From an uncultured Bryobacterales bacterium (lineage in GTDB: Bacteria > Acidobacteriota > Terriglobia > Bryobacterales > Bryobacteraceae): DNA of 35,868 nucleotides. The DNA lies in contig CALGAR010000015.1 of the NCBI GenBank assembly GCA_937959285.1, forward strand, positions 1-35,868. The letters are read 5' to 3'. The notes under the pieces were generated by a model. It searched no databases, was not told the DNA's origin, and saw only the letters and a program-made list of their open reading frames with translations. This document shows, one piece after another, positions 1 to 9,121 of the stretch (the stretch's first letter is position 1; the number at the start of each line of letters is the position of its first letter). The translations under genes were made by a program, and so were the position numbers.

Positions 1-588
1 GAGAGCAAAATGCTGCTCGTCCTCCATCTGGCTGCCGACCAGGTGATCCAGCCAGAGCCAGGACAACGCTCGAAACGCAACCTCGAGAGCGCTTGTCCAG
101 TTGATTCCACGCAGCCACGGATTTTGTTTCCGCCAGCTCTCGATCTGACATACGATCTCCTCGAGGTAGCGCCGGTTTCCGGAGAGCAGATACGCCTGGG
201 CCAGAAGAACAAGGTGCTGGTGACGATTCAACTCCCAGATCACCTTGTGATCCCCGGCTTTCTGAAAGTTCAGGTAGGGAATACGTCGAAAGTAGGCAAG
301 GCCGCTTTCAGTCTCATGAATCGAATCCCGTCGCCAGCGGATTTCAGGACCAAGATCAACTTCAAAGCCGAGGAGGGGAACACGGTGGACCAGAACGTTA
401 TCGGCAATCGACAGGATTTGGTTCGCGTATGGTGTTTCGGCCAGACACGAGAGAAACTGAGAAGGATCGGGCAAGCAGGAGCTACCCTTTCGTCGATCTG
501 TTTCAGCCAGCCGGGGCGGGCGCAAGAACATCCCGATGTTGCCTAGCTCTTGTCGCAGCCGGAACAGAATTTCGTCAGGAGTTCGCAT
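1..588 (-). CDS. Heparinase II/III-family protein, N-terminal part (gene runs off left edge)
   Basis: The minus strand is open from an ATG at 588 to base 1 (196 codons, no stop), so the 3' part of the gene lies outside the window. The translated part contains KAGDHKVIWELNRHQHLVLL, followed by an alpha-helical stretch with NPWLRGINWTSALEVAFRAL. These are hallmarks of the helical N-terminal domain of the heparinase II/III and alginate lyase-like family, which cleaves acidic polysaccharides by beta-elimination. The catalytic beta-sandwich part is not visible. In-frame TTG at 597 is an alternative start; a TAG at 618-616 limits extension. The gene is divergent from wecB, with about 63 bp between them. 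In EPS clusters such proteins are usually thought to trim or release the polymer; that role is inferred here. Confidence 0.85.
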   Translation of the reverse strand, partial: MRTPDEILFRLRQELGNIGMFLRPPRLAETDRRKGSSCLPDPSQFLSCLAETPYANQILSIADNVLVHRVPLLGFEVDLGPEIRWRRDSIHETESGLAYFRRIPYLNFQKAGDHKVIWELNRHQHLVLLAQAYLLSGNRRYLEEIVCQIESWRKQNPWLRGINWTSALEVAFRALSWLWLDHLVGSQMEDEQHFAL

Positions 589-638
589 GCATCCCAATCG
601 TATTATTGTGGCTTCCTACAGAAATCCGGGCATCAGGC

Positions 639-644
639 GGGAGG
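639..644 (+). promoter_or_regulatory. Shine-Dalgarno that decides the wecB start
   Basis: GGGAGG lies 7 bp before the ATG at 652. It supports this start over the upstream in-frame ATG at 550, which would lie inside the divergent heparinase-family gene. Confidence 0.7.
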
Positions 645-651
645 CTCTCCC

Positions 652-1740
652 ATGCCGCTAAAGATCCTGCACGTCGTTGGCGCCCGCCCCAATTTCATGA
701 AAATGGCGCCAATCCTCAGGGAGATGGCTCGTTATCCCGGAGAGTTCAGACAACTGCTGGTACATACAGGGCAGCATTATGACGAGAGCATGTCGCAAGT
801 CTTCTTTGAAGATCTCGAGATGCCCGCACCTGACATCAACCTGGCCGTCGGATCCGGCTCTCATGCGGTACAGACAGCGCAAGTGATGATGCGCTTCGAG
901 CCGGTGTTGCTTGAAGAAAAACCCGATTTCGTTTTTGTCCCGGGAGACGTCAATTCCACCCTTGCCTGTGCTCTGGTTGCGACCAAGCTCGGAGTGCGTG
1001 TCGCGCACGTGGAGGCCGGCTTACGGTCCTTCGATCGGACGATGCCGGAGGAAATCAACCGCATCCTGACAGACCAGCTCTCCGATCTGCTGTTCACTCC
1101 CTCCCGGGATGCCAATGAAAATCTGTGCCGGGAAGGCATCGCCGAGGAAAAGATCCGCTTTGTCGGCAACGTCATGATCGATACGCTGGTCCGGTTGCTG
1201 CCTAAAGCCGAAGCTCGATGGCCGGCGCTGGCAGAGCGGTTCTCGCTCGATCGCACTTACGCGCTGGCAACCCTGCATCGCCCCTCCAATGTCGATAGCA
1301 GCTTGACATTAGCGGAACTGGTTGGAACATTAGCCGAAATCAGCCAGCGCATTCCTGTTCTCTTTCCGGTTCACCCACGAACCCGGCAACGCCTGAAGGA
1401 TGTTGAAGAGCTTCCGGAAAGCCTCCGCCTGGTTGAGCCGTTCGGCTATCTTGATTTCCTTGCCTTGCAGGCTCATGCGTCCTTCATCATCACCGATTCA
1501 GGCGGTATCCAGGAGGAAGCGACATATCTCGGTGTCCCTTGCCTGACATTGCGACAGAACACCGAGCGGCCGATAACCGTGACGGAGGGCACCAACCGCT
1601 TGATTCGCGGCGGCCGGGCCGAGCTGCTGGCAGCGGTCGAGGAAGTGCTGTCTCCCGGCAGGCAGAAACCGCCGAAGCTGGAATACTGGGACGGACAGGC
1701 AGCCGTACGGATCGTGGAAGCAGTCAGAGATTTTGCGTGA
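652..1740 (+). CDS. wecB: UDP-N-acetylglucosamine 2-epimerase (non-hydrolysing)
   Basis: This cytoplasmic enzyme interconverts UDP-GlcNAc and UDP-ManNAc for surface polysaccharides. The 362-residue product has the typical family length. Visible motifs are GARPNFMKMAPI at the N-terminus (the nucleotide-binding loop), HTGQHYDESMS, GDVNSTLA, VAHVEAGLRS, EEINRILTDQLSD, and the C-terminal TDSGGIQEEATYLGVPCLTL with RQNTERPITVTEGTN. The ATG at 652 is chosen because GGGAGG (639-644) sits 7 bp upstream and because family proteins begin a few residues before the GxRPN motif. The frame is open upstream to 550, but that would add an unrelated N-terminus. Its stop codon abuts the stop codon of the convergent GT2 gene (1741) with no base between them. 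No UDP-ManNAc dehydrogenase of WecC type is seen in the window. Confidence 0.93.
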   Translation: MPLKILHVVGARPNFMKMAPILREMARYPGEFRQLLVHTGQHYDESMSQVFFEDLEMPAPDINLAVGSGSHAVQTAQVMMRFEPVLLEEKPDFVFVPGDVNSTLACALVATKLGVRVAHVEAGLRSFDRTMPEEINRILTDQLSDLLFTPSRDANENLCREGIAEEKIRFVGNVMIDTLVRLLPKAEARWPALAERFSLDRTYALATLHRPSNVDSSLTLAELVGTLAEISQRIPVLFPVHPRTRQRLKDVEELPESLRLVEPFGYLDFLALQAHASFIITDSGGIQEEATYLGVPCLTLRQNTERPITVTEGTNRLIRGGRAELLAAVEEVLSPGRQKPPKLEYWDGQAAVRIVEAVRDFA

Positions 1741-2871
1741 TCAAGCGCTGCTATGCGTTGGTGTTTCCCAGAAGGATGAGCTTGAGCGGAACAGGATCGA
1801 GGCGGCGCAGGCCGTGGCGATCATCAGTATGACGAATGTCCGTACCAGCGAAGTGATCCTTTTGCCGAGCATCTTCTCAGGCAAGAGCGGATCGATTGCC
1901 GCAAGACCATAGAAAAAGATTTGACCTGCAGCCATCAATAGATTCCACGGCCAGGGAAGGAACAGGCTCGCGACAAATGCGGTGATCAATGCGTACGGCA
2001 GCAGCAGCCGCCCGAGCTTGTGTGACAGAAAATGGACCCACATACGGTTCCGAGGAGTCAACAGGGCAGGGAAGGCGGCTATCACCTGATATACGCCTGC
2101 CAGGGTGCGAACCTTCCTTCGGAATTCGGTTTGCAGCTGCGTAGGCAAATCATAAGCCAGCGCTTCATCGACGAAAAGCAACCGGAAGCCGCGAAAGAAG
2201 GCTTGAAACGGCAGGTGCATATCGTCGTTGATGGTATTAAGGGGCAGCGGGGACGCCAGCGAGCGTCTCATCATGTAGATGGCGCCGGTCGCGCCGAGCA
2301 CCGAGTCAATCTCGCTATGGCGCCGGCGAATCCATTTCTCGTATCGCCAGTAGAGTCCGACGTTGTCCTGTTCCGGGTTGCCGGTGGGTTCAATCAGCAG
2401 CTCACCGCTGGCAACTCCGACTGCGGGATCGGCAAACTGCGCAGCGAGGATATGCAGGCAATCGGGATCCAGCTTCTGCCGGACATCCGTGAAGAACAAA
2501 AGCTCTCCCCGAGCCTTGGCCAGTCCGGCATTGATTGCTCCCGCTTTGCCGGATGGCGGAATGCAAAGCAGTTCCACGCGATCGAACTCTCTTGCAATCT
2601 CCGCGGTCTTATCCGTGGAGCCATCCGAGATGACCACAATCTGCATGCGGCCGGGCGGGTAACGTAAAGCGTAAATCGATTCCAGCTTTTGCCGGATCCA
2701 CTTTTCCCCGTTTCGGACTGGCAGGATGATTGTGACTGAAGGGGATTCTCCACTTGATGTCTGGCGCTTCCTCGACTTCACGGGCCACACGGCCAGCAGC
2801 GCCGGGTAAATGAACAGAACATACAGCACAAACCCGGCGCTCAGTACGAAAAGAAGGAAGACTATGTCCAT
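1741..2871 (-). CDS. Membrane-bound family 2 glycosyltransferase
   Basis: The 376-residue protein has an N-terminal transmembrane segment (about residues 3-27), a GT-A catalytic domain and a cluster of hydrophobic segments near the C-terminus (about residues 285-365). The catalytic domain shows VTIILPVRNGEKWI, VVISDGSTDKT, a TDVRQ motif in the DxD position, GATGAIYMMRR and NDDMHLPFQ. This is the architecture of processive or membrane GT2 enzymes related to hyaluronan/cellulose-type synthases, using a nucleotide sugar at the cytoplasmic face. The classical QxxRW is replaced by something like EFRRKVRTLAGVYQ. The gene starts 11 bp after the stop of the GT4 gene (2883), so the two are probably co-transcribed. 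Whether it is the polymerase or adds single residues cannot be told. Confidence 0.88.
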   Translation of the reverse strand: MDIVFLLFVLSAGFVLYVLFIYPALLAVWPVKSRKRQTSSGESPSVTIILPVRNGEKWIRQKLESIYALRYPPGRMQIVVISDGSTDKTAEIAREFDRVELLCIPPSGKAGAINAGLAKARGELLFFTDVRQKLDPDCLHILAAQFADPAVGVASGELLIEPTGNPEQDNVGLYWRYEKWIRRRHSEIDSVLGATGAIYMMRRSLASPLPLNTINDDMHLPFQAFFRGFRLLFVDEALAYDLPTQLQTEFRRKVRTLAGVYQVIAAFPALLTPRNRMWVHFLSHKLGRLLLPYALITAFVASLFLPWPWNLLMAAGQIFFYGLAAIDPLLPEKMLGKRITSLVRTFVILMIATACAASILFRSSSSFWETPTHSSA

Positions 2872-2882
2872 TACCTGGTGAA

Positions 2883-4079
2883 CTACCTGCGAATCGTACA
2901 GGACTTCAGAACTTCCTCAAAACAACGGCTGACCTTATCCCAGGAAAAGTTCTGGCTAACCATAAGCCTTCCGGCTTCGGCGACCCTCTCTCGCTCAACC
3001 TCGTTGTCGAGCAGTTGCACACATTCCCGCGCAAAGGCCTCCGGCGTATCAGCCAGACGAATATCGTCAGGCGGGTGAATGGAGAGTCCTTCAGCCCCTA
3101 TCGAAGTGCTCACTACGGCCGTCCGCGCGGCCATCGACTCATAAATCTTCAGGCGCGTCCCGCCTCCGACACGCAGGGGCACAATGGACACAGCGGAGCG
3201 CCACAGATACGGCCGGACGTCAGGAACAGTTCCGGTAACTTCGATCAGCGGATCCGCCAGCGATAGCGCTTTGATCTCCTCCGGCGGTTTGCGGCCGACA
3301 ATCGTAACGCGGCAGTCCGGCCGCTGGCGCCGGATCAGCGGAAGGATCTCCGAGACGAAGTACAGGACTCCGTCTACGTTTGCCATGTAATCCATGGAAC
3401 CGACGAAGACAAGGCCGTCGCGAGGACCATTGACAGGTGGGGAAAAATATTCGACGTCGACCCCCGTAGGAACGGCTGAAACCCGTGATACACCGAAAAT
3501 CGAACGCATCAGCTCGGCGTCAGTTTCTGAGACCGCAATGACATGCGTTGCCGAACGGCAGATCCGCTCCTCATAACGGAACATCCGCTTTGCCTGCAAT
3601 GACAGATAGGCTCTTCGGACCGGATCGCGAGCGTTCTCCGCAAGACGGCGCCAGATCATCGTTTCCACGTTGTGCTGAAAGAGCACGCAGTGATTCAAAG
3701 CCGGCATGTTGATAGAAGCATTCAGGAAATCACAGACAATGCTGTCATACCTGTTCTGCCGTTCGAGCTCCGCGACGCACTTCCGAAGCTCCTCGGACTG
3801 CCACCGGAACATGACCACTGGCAGCGAGGAAAACAACCCCTTCGCCAGTTGCAGCGCAAAGGCTGGCGAGTTCTTGGGCACGCTGCGGAAAGGCACCGGA
3901 AATGCCCGGGCGCTATACTCCCCACTGCGTTCCGGACCTTCGGGTTGGTCCGGATCGGCCAGCGCTGCATAGTGAATCTCATGGCGGCGGCTCAAGTGCC
4001 GAAGCGTTTCGAGTGTGCGAATCTGCCCCCCGCGGGTCGTAGGGTGCAGAAAGCCCGGACCAACCCAGAGAATCTTCAA
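2883..4079 (-). CDS. Family 4 glycosyltransferase
   Basis: This is a GT-B fold, retaining glycosyltransferase that transfers sugar from a nucleotide donor to the growing lipid-linked repeat unit. It shows the N-terminal glycine-rich loop (GPGFLHPTTRGGQIRTLE), QHNVETMIWRRL, AVSETDAELM, PTGVDVEYF, GLVFVGSMDY, and the C-terminal VGGGTRLKIYESMAARTAVV with the nucleotide-binding Glu. The start is placed at TTG 4079, giving 398 residues, because GAGGA (4091-4087) lies 7 bp upstream and overlaps the stop of the preceding gene (4091-4093), and because LKILWVGPGF is the usual family beginning. An ATG at 4133 is open in frame but would overlap the upstream gene by 43 bp and add an atypical N-terminus. 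Confidence 0.88.
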   Translation of the reverse strand: MKILWVGPGFLHPTTRGGQIRTLETLRHLSRRHEIHYAALADPDQPEGPERSGEYSARAFPVPFRSVPKNSPAFALQLAKGLFSSLPVVMFRWQSEELRKCVAELERQNRYDSIVCDFLNASINMPALNHCVLFQHNVETMIWRRLAENARDPVRRAYLSLQAKRMFRYEERICRSATHVIAVSETDAELMRSIFGVSRVSAVPTGVDVEYFSPPVNGPRDGLVFVGSMDYMANVDGVLYFVSEILPLIRRQRPDCRVTIVGRKPPEEIKALSLADPLIEVTGTVPDVRPYLWRSAVSIVPLRVGGGTRLKIYESMAARTAVVSTSIGAEGLSIHPPDDIRLADTPEAFARECVQLLDNEVERERVAEAGRLMVSQNFSWDKVSRCFEEVLKSCTIRR

Positions 4080-4090
4080 CAGGTCATCCT

Positions 4091-7000
4091 CTAACGCACT
4101 AGGAATGATCCGGAGGGCTGCTCCGCAGCGCAAAGGATTCGGTAATGCATTCGTAGGCCAGGCGAAAGATTGGTGAGCCGGACTTCTCTCTGCCGCGCCC
4201 CTCCGCCATCCGACACGCGGCGTCCGGTTCCCCAGACAGCAGAGGGACCAAACTCTACAGAGCAGGCCTTCGAATCCGGTGCGAGATAGCGGATTACAGC
4301 GGAACCTGCTCCCACAGCTTCGGCCTCTGCATTCAGTACGCGCCCCTGCCGCGCCGCCAGCTCGAGATCAAATTGTGACTCCGGTTGCGATTGAACCGCC
4401 GTGGATAACGTGGAGCCATAGAAAGAGAAGCTTGCGGCCGGCCGGAGAACAGGAAGGCTGGCATTCAATACCTTCCTCTCTTCCTTGCGATTGCTCTTTA
4501 GCTCTTCCAACGAATTGGGCCAGAACGTTTTCTCAGGATAGCTCGGAGCTAGTAGACCGAGACCGCAGCAGATGACATTGTGCTGGAAAATCCAGTTCGG
4601 GTGATCATCTCTTCGAAAGCTTCGATCAAGCGCAGCGGTACCGAAGGCGCCATTGCCGCTCACACCTCGGAATGGACCGGATTCGTCGAACGTAAAAACG
4701 TTATCGGAAAAGCGCAGACCCTCCGAAACCAGGTCGTTGCCCAGGAATGTCGGCTGGTTGCCTCGATTTCCGTAAAACTGGTTTCCTACCACCGTAAGAT
4801 CTTCAAGCCAGCCGAGGTTCAGGACAGCACGCGCCCCAAAATCCCCATTGCGAAAGACGCCGTCGCGATCGACCCGGCCGCCTCGTTCGAAGGAGCGCAT
4901 ATTGAGGTCATGAGCGACGTTGTCCCTGAGGGCGATACGGCGGGTGGCAGGCAGATGGCCATGTTCACATCCGGTAGTTCCGGTAACACGTAAGACTTCC
5001 GTGCCTTCATAGAAGGCGTTGTAACGGAAGAGGACGTCGCTGATCCCGCGGGTGGATCCGCGCAGGTCGACTTTTCCGCCTGAAGCATTTCCTGCCGGCG
5101 CATTCAGCAGAGTGAAGCGGGTACAATTCGACCGGCACGCGGCGCCGGCGATTTCCCAGAGTCCGTCGTATTGGCTGTTGGTTCCCGAAATGACAACCAC
5201 GTCGCCCGCTGAAAAGCTCACCGGCTGCCTGGTGATAATCTCCCCGTCCTGAATTGCTTCAAGGTCGATGGAGGGAGGGAGAGAGGAGCAGCGAGGCGTG
5301 AGCAACAGGAACTGTCCAGCAGTCAGACCAGAATAGTTGTAGTGGAAGACGTTCCCTTCCACTTTGAAGACCCGGCCGTGTTTGAGTTCCCACGAGTTCC
5401 GGTTCGAGTAAATCATTCCATTATTTTCCGGATCCCCCTGGCGCCATTTCCGATACACCACAAGCTTGTTCCGCGTAAACGTCACATCATGAACAATCTC
5501 CTGGCTTGTGAGATTGTTGCTCGGAACGAAATAGGCGATCCCGGCCGCCGCCATATAGTTGTTATCCACGAGGGCAGGTCCCTTCTCATAATGGATAATC
5601 GCCCCCGCTCCTTCCAACTGACTGTATCCGGATGCCCTCCACCAGGAAAGCTCATCGAAGTAGGAGTTGATAATGGCGATGTTCTCCCCCGACCATCCCA
5701 TTGCATACCCCACTCGCTGGGGGAACGGGTGACCGTGGAAGTAGCAACGGTCCCAGATGATTTCGTCCCCGTATGAGCCCACCAACTGGCGGAAGACGCC
5801 CTGCTGCTGCGCCCCTCTGACAGGCTTGTCCCAGCCTTCCGGTAGCGGCTCCGGCATCTTCTGATGCGTTACTTCAATCCCGATAAAGCGGTATCTCCTG
5901 GTTCCGGGCCGGACAATGATGGCGGAATGCGCATCGGCCACCCAGGCATCGCCGGCAAACTCCCGCCACTGATCGGGAGCCGTACACCAGTACACTTTGC
6001 CTGTCGATGGGTTGTGGAACCATTCGTATTGATTGCAGGTTTCAGGCAGAGTATCCCCGGTTCGATGCGGAGGCTGCTTCCAGAAACGATTGTGTGTAAA
6101 GGTCGGATTTAAACTCGGATCGAACTTCGATCTCGAGGAAAGCCTCGCCAGCGGGCGAACGACAAACCGGTCCCCGTCGACGCTCTCCACCATCGTTTGC
6201 GTCGTGGCGTAGTAGCCATTGTCGGAAAGAGTGATCAGATCCCCGGGCTTGAGTTTGTGCCCCGGGGACGTTATGACGCCCGAGTCACTGATATCGGTAA
6301 TCGCGGTCGGGCCGCTGTATGGCTCATAATCGCTGCGGCAGATCAGGAGGGGAAACACAGATTTATCGATGAGCATCGCCCACCCGAAGCCGCCTTCCCC
6401 TACGCTTTCCCCGCATGGCTGTTTCGGGAAAAAGGCCGGCTGGGAGAAATGGGAAACAGGCAGAGCAGTCGTGATGAACTTTGCGGTAGAGTTTGCCCAG
6501 TCGGTAGTCCACCGGACTCCCTCTGGAGGAAACGCATCCGTGCCGACAGCACTGCTCCTCACAACCACCCAGCCGCTATGTTCCGGACGAGGAGGAAAGA
6601 CAAAACGGCCCCGGCACTCTGTACCGGCCGGGATCACGACTTCATAGTTCAGGGGACCAGTAAGACGGCTCAGCCTCTGCAGTACATCCTCCAGGTTTGA
6701 GCAGTCTTCAGCTACCACGAGATCTGAGGAATCCCCATACTCACCCTGGGGCATTGAGACGTCGACCGGCTGCGGTTCGAGCGGAAGCTCCGGGTGATCA
6801 GCCGGTTCAGGCTCAGTAGTGAATGTGACTATGTTAGAGCGGGCTGAGCCCCCGTTGATACGCCCTTGAACGTAGTATGTCGTTCCGGGTGTCAGGCCCG
6901 TAAGCAGCACCATGCTCGTGAAGGGGGCCGTGGGGTTCCTTACCGCTTTAACCACATTCCCCAACGCAATGGTGCGGCCGTACTCGACTTCGGAGTCGTC

Positions 7001-7126
7001 AGGATGAGCACTGGTAACAAACGTTATGCGAGCCGTGCTGTGCGTGATGTTGGAGACCAACGGACCGTGAGTGATCGATTGCCCGCACAAGAAAGCCGGA
7101 AGCAGGACGTACCAAAGCCTGTGCAT
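4091..7126 (-). CDS. Secreted FN3 / beta-helix protein, paralogue A
   Basis: The 1011-residue product begins with a short basic and hydrophobic signal peptide (residues 1 to about 17). An N-terminal fibronectin-III-like domain follows (about 20-107; ARITFVTS, VEYGRT, LTGLTPGTTYYVQGRING), then a long central region with turns such as INSYFDEISW-like, DNNYMAAAGI, TRNKLVV, RYNAFYEG and RDNVAHD. That pattern suggests a right-handed parallel beta-helix. A second short FN3-like domain closes the protein (about 920-1011; YLAPDSKACSVEFGPSAVWG, LTNLSPGLRMHYRIL). ATG 7126 is preceded by GGAG 6 bp upstream. The product is clearly paralogous to the protein at 9392-12469. The fold resembles polysaccharide lyases and epimerases, but no catalytic residues could be assigned. 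It heads the operon with the GT4 and GT2 genes. Confidence 0.85.
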   Translation of the reverse strand: MHRLWYVLLPAFLCGQSITHGPLVSNITHSTARITFVTSAHPDDSEVEYGRTIALGNVVKAVRNPTAPFTSMVLLTGLTPGTTYYVQGRINGGSARSNIVTFTTEPEPADHPELPLEPQPVDVSMPQGEYGDSSDLVVAEDCSNLEDVLQRLSRLTGPLNYEVVIPAGTECRGRFVFPPRPEHSGWVVVRSSAVGTDAFPPEGVRWTTDWANSTAKFITTALPVSHFSQPAFFPKQPCGESVGEGGFGWAMLIDKSVFPLLICRSDYEPYSGPTAITDISDSGVITSPGHKLKPGDLITLSDNGYYATTQTMVESVDGDRFVVRPLARLSSRSKFDPSLNPTFTHNRFWKQPPHRTGDTLPETCNQYEWFHNPSTGKVYWCTAPDQWREFAGDAWVADAHSAIIVRPGTRRYRFIGIEVTHQKMPEPLPEGWDKPVRGAQQQGVFRQLVGSYGDEIIWDRCYFHGHPFPQRVGYAMGWSGENIAIINSYFDELSWWRASGYSQLEGAGAIIHYEKGPALVDNNYMAAAGIAYFVPSNNLTSQEIVHDVTFTRNKLVVYRKWRQGDPENNGMIYSNRNSWELKHGRVFKVEGNVFHYNYSGLTAGQFLLLTPRCSSLPPSIDLEAIQDGEIITRQPVSFSAGDVVVISGTNSQYDGLWEIAGAACRSNCTRFTLLNAPAGNASGGKVDLRGSTRGISDVLFRYNAFYEGTEVLRVTGTTGCEHGHLPATRRIALRDNVAHDLNMRSFERGGRVDRDGVFRNGDFGARAVLNLGWLEDLTVVGNQFYGNRGNQPTFLGNDLVSEGLRFSDNVFTFDESGPFRGVSGNGAFGTAALDRSFRRDDHPNWIFQHNVICCGLGLLAPSYPEKTFWPNSLEELKSNRKEERKVLNASLPVLRPAASFSFYGSTLSTAVQSQPESQFDLELAARQGRVLNAEAEAVGAGSAVIRYLAPDSKACSVEFGPSAVWGTGRRVSDGGGARQREVRLTNLSPGLRMHYRILCAAEQPSGSFLVR

Positions 7127-7333
7127 TGCTAACTCCGTTTGAACTGCTCGAAAGAGGCTGAAACCAATCCTGAACCATGTCCAGGAAGCGGGCGCGGACC
7201 CATCAGGATCTCTTCAGTATATACCTCCCTCTAATTCACAAGTGACCAAATCGGGCGTATGGTATACCGGGATGGTAGTTATCCATGAAGCACATCCCTC
7301 AGCGGCAGCCACTTCGACGGAAAGGAAATTTTT
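7127..7333. promoter_or_regulatory. Divergent intergenic region with presumed promoters
   Basis: These 207 bp separate the divergent start codons of the FN3/beta-helix gene (7126) and the acyltransferase gene (7334), so promoters for both must lie here unless they are further inside. AT-richer stretches occur at about 7217-7240 and 7258-7283. No convincing -35/-10 pair was identified. A 12-mer ATACCTCCCTCT at 7221-7232 recurs with one change at 26668-26679, upstream of a TPR-OGT gene. Confidence 0.4.
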
Positions 7334-8083
7334 GTGAGCTTTTTGGATGACTTCATCCTCAAGATCAAGCGCGGGGATACACCCTTCTACCGGCTGCTGC
7401 GCACCACCGTCAAGAAGATCATCTACTTCTCCCTTCCGCCGCTTCCCCGTCTTCTGAAGCCCCCCCTTCGTTTTCTATATGAGTTTCACTACTTCTTAAT
7501 CAATCTCACCCGATGGGTCATCACCAAGTTCTACAGCCAGCCTCTGTTTCAAAGCCGCTGCAGTTCAGTGGGAAAGAATCTGGTGGTGTGGGGACTGCCT
7601 TTTGTGAACGGGCATGTCGAAATTCACATTGGCAACAATGTGACCCTCGGATTCGGCCTGTGTATTCTGTCCGGGCGGTTTCTCGACAAACCCCAGTTGA
7701 TCATAAAAGACCGTGTTTCGATCGGAGATAATCTCGTGGTGTCGGTAAATCAGCAGGTGGTGATCGAAGAGGATGTCTTGATTGCCAGCAACTGCCGCAT
7801 TTCCGATAACGATGGGCATCCAAAACGCGCGGACCTGAGGGCTCAAAACGCCCCACTCGATCCACGCGACATTCGCCCCGTCCGCATCTGCCGCAATGCA
7901 TGGATTGGCAACAATGCACACATTCTGAAGGGGGTCACTATTGGCGAAGGCGCGATCATCGGAGCCAACAGCGTTGTGATCTCGGACATTCCGCCGTATT
8001 CTCTGGCGTTCGGCAACCCCGCTGAAGTCTATTTCCGTGATGTCGGACGACCGAGAGCGGCAGCAGCTGGCGCAGAAGGTTAG
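7334..8083 (+). CDS. Left-handed beta-helix (hexapeptide repeat) acyltransferase
   Basis: The 249-residue protein has a helical, partly hydrophobic N-terminal third (about 15-65), which could associate with the membrane. A left-handed beta-helix domain of hexapeptide repeats follows (about 85-235: VEIHIGNNVTLGFG, LIIKDRVSIGDNL, VVIEEDVLIASNCRISDNDGHP, ICRNAWIGNNAHILKGVTIGEGAIIGANSVVISDIPPYSLAFGNPA). The C-terminal signature is that of the CatB/NodL/WbbJ acetyltransferase family, which O-acetylates sugars using acetyl-CoA. The His in DNDGHP is the likely catalytic base. The start is GTG, with AAAGGA about 8 bp before it. Its last 4 bp overlap the 3' end of the convergent KAS III gene. The role is inferred to be EPS acylation. 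Confidence 0.88.
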   Translation: MSFLDDFILKIKRGDTPFYRLLRTTVKKIIYFSLPPLPRLLKPPLRFLYEFHYFLINLTRWVITKFYSQPLFQSRCSSVGKNLVVWGLPFVNGHVEIHIGNNVTLGFGLCILSGRFLDKPQLIIKDRVSIGDNLVVSVNQQVVIEEDVLIASNCRISDNDGHPKRADLRAQNAPLDPRDIRPVRICRNAWIGNNAHILKGVTIGEGAIIGANSVVISDIPPYSLAFGNPAEVYFRDVGRPRAAAAGAEG

Positions 8084-9105
8084 AATTCGGTCCAGCGTAG
8101 CAGGGTCGCGCCCCAGGAATAGCCGGCGCCATAGCCGACGAGCATCACGAGGGCGCCGTCTTTCAGTTTCCCTTCCATCTCTGCGTGCTTTAGAGCAATG
8201 GGGATGGTCGAGGAGACTGTGTTTCCGCAATGGCTCATCACTATATAAAACTTCTCCTCGGGAATCCTCATCTTCTTCCGCAGATGCTGCAACATGTAAC
8301 GGTTGGCCTGATGCAGGACGAACAGATCAATCTCCTCCATCGTTTTCCCGGACCGCGCGAGCAGTTCGCAAACAGTCTCCGGCACAACCGATAAAGCGAG
8401 ATTGAAGACCTCCGGTCCGTTCATGAAAAGGTGTTCCTTCGTGCGTACGTTGCCGTGCTCATCGTGGTGCTCGACCGCTGATTCTGCTGAACGGGGAACC
8501 CTCATCCCCCCGGCCGGGACCATGAGATTCGGCCCGCCGCTTCCATCGGTTCCATAGACATAGGGGCCAAGCAACGCGTCCTCCCGGTCGGTGGCAGAAA
8601 CAAGAGTCGCGGCAGCTGCATCGCCGAAGATTGCACGCACACTCCTGTCCTTTGGGTGCAAGAATTTGCTGTAGGTTTCAGCAGTGACAAGTAGCAGGTT
8701 TCGGGCCTGACCGGATTCAATCAGGCCCTGAGCCAATCCAAGCCCGTAAACATACCCAGAGCAGCTGAGGTTGAAGTCCAGCGCACCGCACTTCTTCGGC
8801 AGGCTAAGCCGGTCCTGCAGCAGACAGGCCGTTGTCGGCAGAAAGTAATCAGGAGTCTGGGTGCAGAGAAGCAGGAAGTCGATGTCCTCCGGACGGCAGA
8901 CGCCCGACTCAAAGAGCTTGCGAACTGCGGCTTCGGCCAGGTCGGAGGAGCACTCATCCGGAGCAGCATAATGGCGTTCGCTGATCCCCACCTTCTCATC
9001 AATCTTCTCGATGGACCATTCCGGAAACTGAGCCGCCAGGCTTTCAGTGCTGACTACGATCGAGGGAAGGTGATATTCAATTGCTCGAACTGCTGCCCGG
9101 GCCAT
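8080..9105 (-). CDS. 3-oxoacyl-[acyl-carrier-protein] synthase III-type enzyme
   Basis: This is a KAS III/FabH-like condensing enzyme of 341 residues. The catalytic triad is visible: Cys115 in NLSCSGYVYG, His265 in LFVLHQANRYM and Asn295 in SHCGNTVSST. The glycine-rich GYGAGYSWG is near the C-terminus. FabH condenses acyl-CoA with malonyl-ACP. Relatives inside polysaccharide or secondary-metabolite clusters often build or transfer a special acyl group instead. The gene starts 16 bp after the ACP stop, so the pair is almost certainly one transcript. Its location in an EPS locus, next to a dedicated ACP and facing an acyltransferase gene, argues for a pathway-specific role rather than housekeeping fatty acid synthesis, so no fabH symbol is given. 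That reading is an inference. Confidence 0.9.
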   Translation of the reverse strand: MARAAVRAIEYHLPSIVVSTESLAAQFPEWSIEKIDEKVGISERHYAAPDECSSDLAEAAVRKLFESGVCRPEDIDFLLLCTQTPDYFLPTTACLLQDRLSLPKKCGALDFNLSCSGYVYGLGLAQGLIESGQARNLLLVTAETYSKFLHPKDRSVRAIFGDAAAATLVSATDREDALLGPYVYGTDGSGGPNLMVPAGGMRVPRSAESAVEHHDEHGNVRTKEHLFMNGPEVFNLALSVVPETVCELLARSGKTMEEIDLFVLHQANRYMLQHLRKKMRIPEEKFYIVMSHCGNTVSSTIPIALKHAEMEGKLKDGALVMLVGYGAGYSWGATLLRWTEF

Positions 9106-9121
9106 ATTCGCACCCTGAAGA

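Noticed and set aside
10..546. Plus-strand open frame of 178 codons at the left edge
   Set aside because: The minus strand here encodes a recognisable heparinase II/III N-terminal domain that continues beyond base 1.
8080..9105. Housekeeping fabH
   Set aside because: No fabD, fabG, fabF or plsX neighbour; the EPS context suggests a specialised KAS III, so the symbol was withheld.
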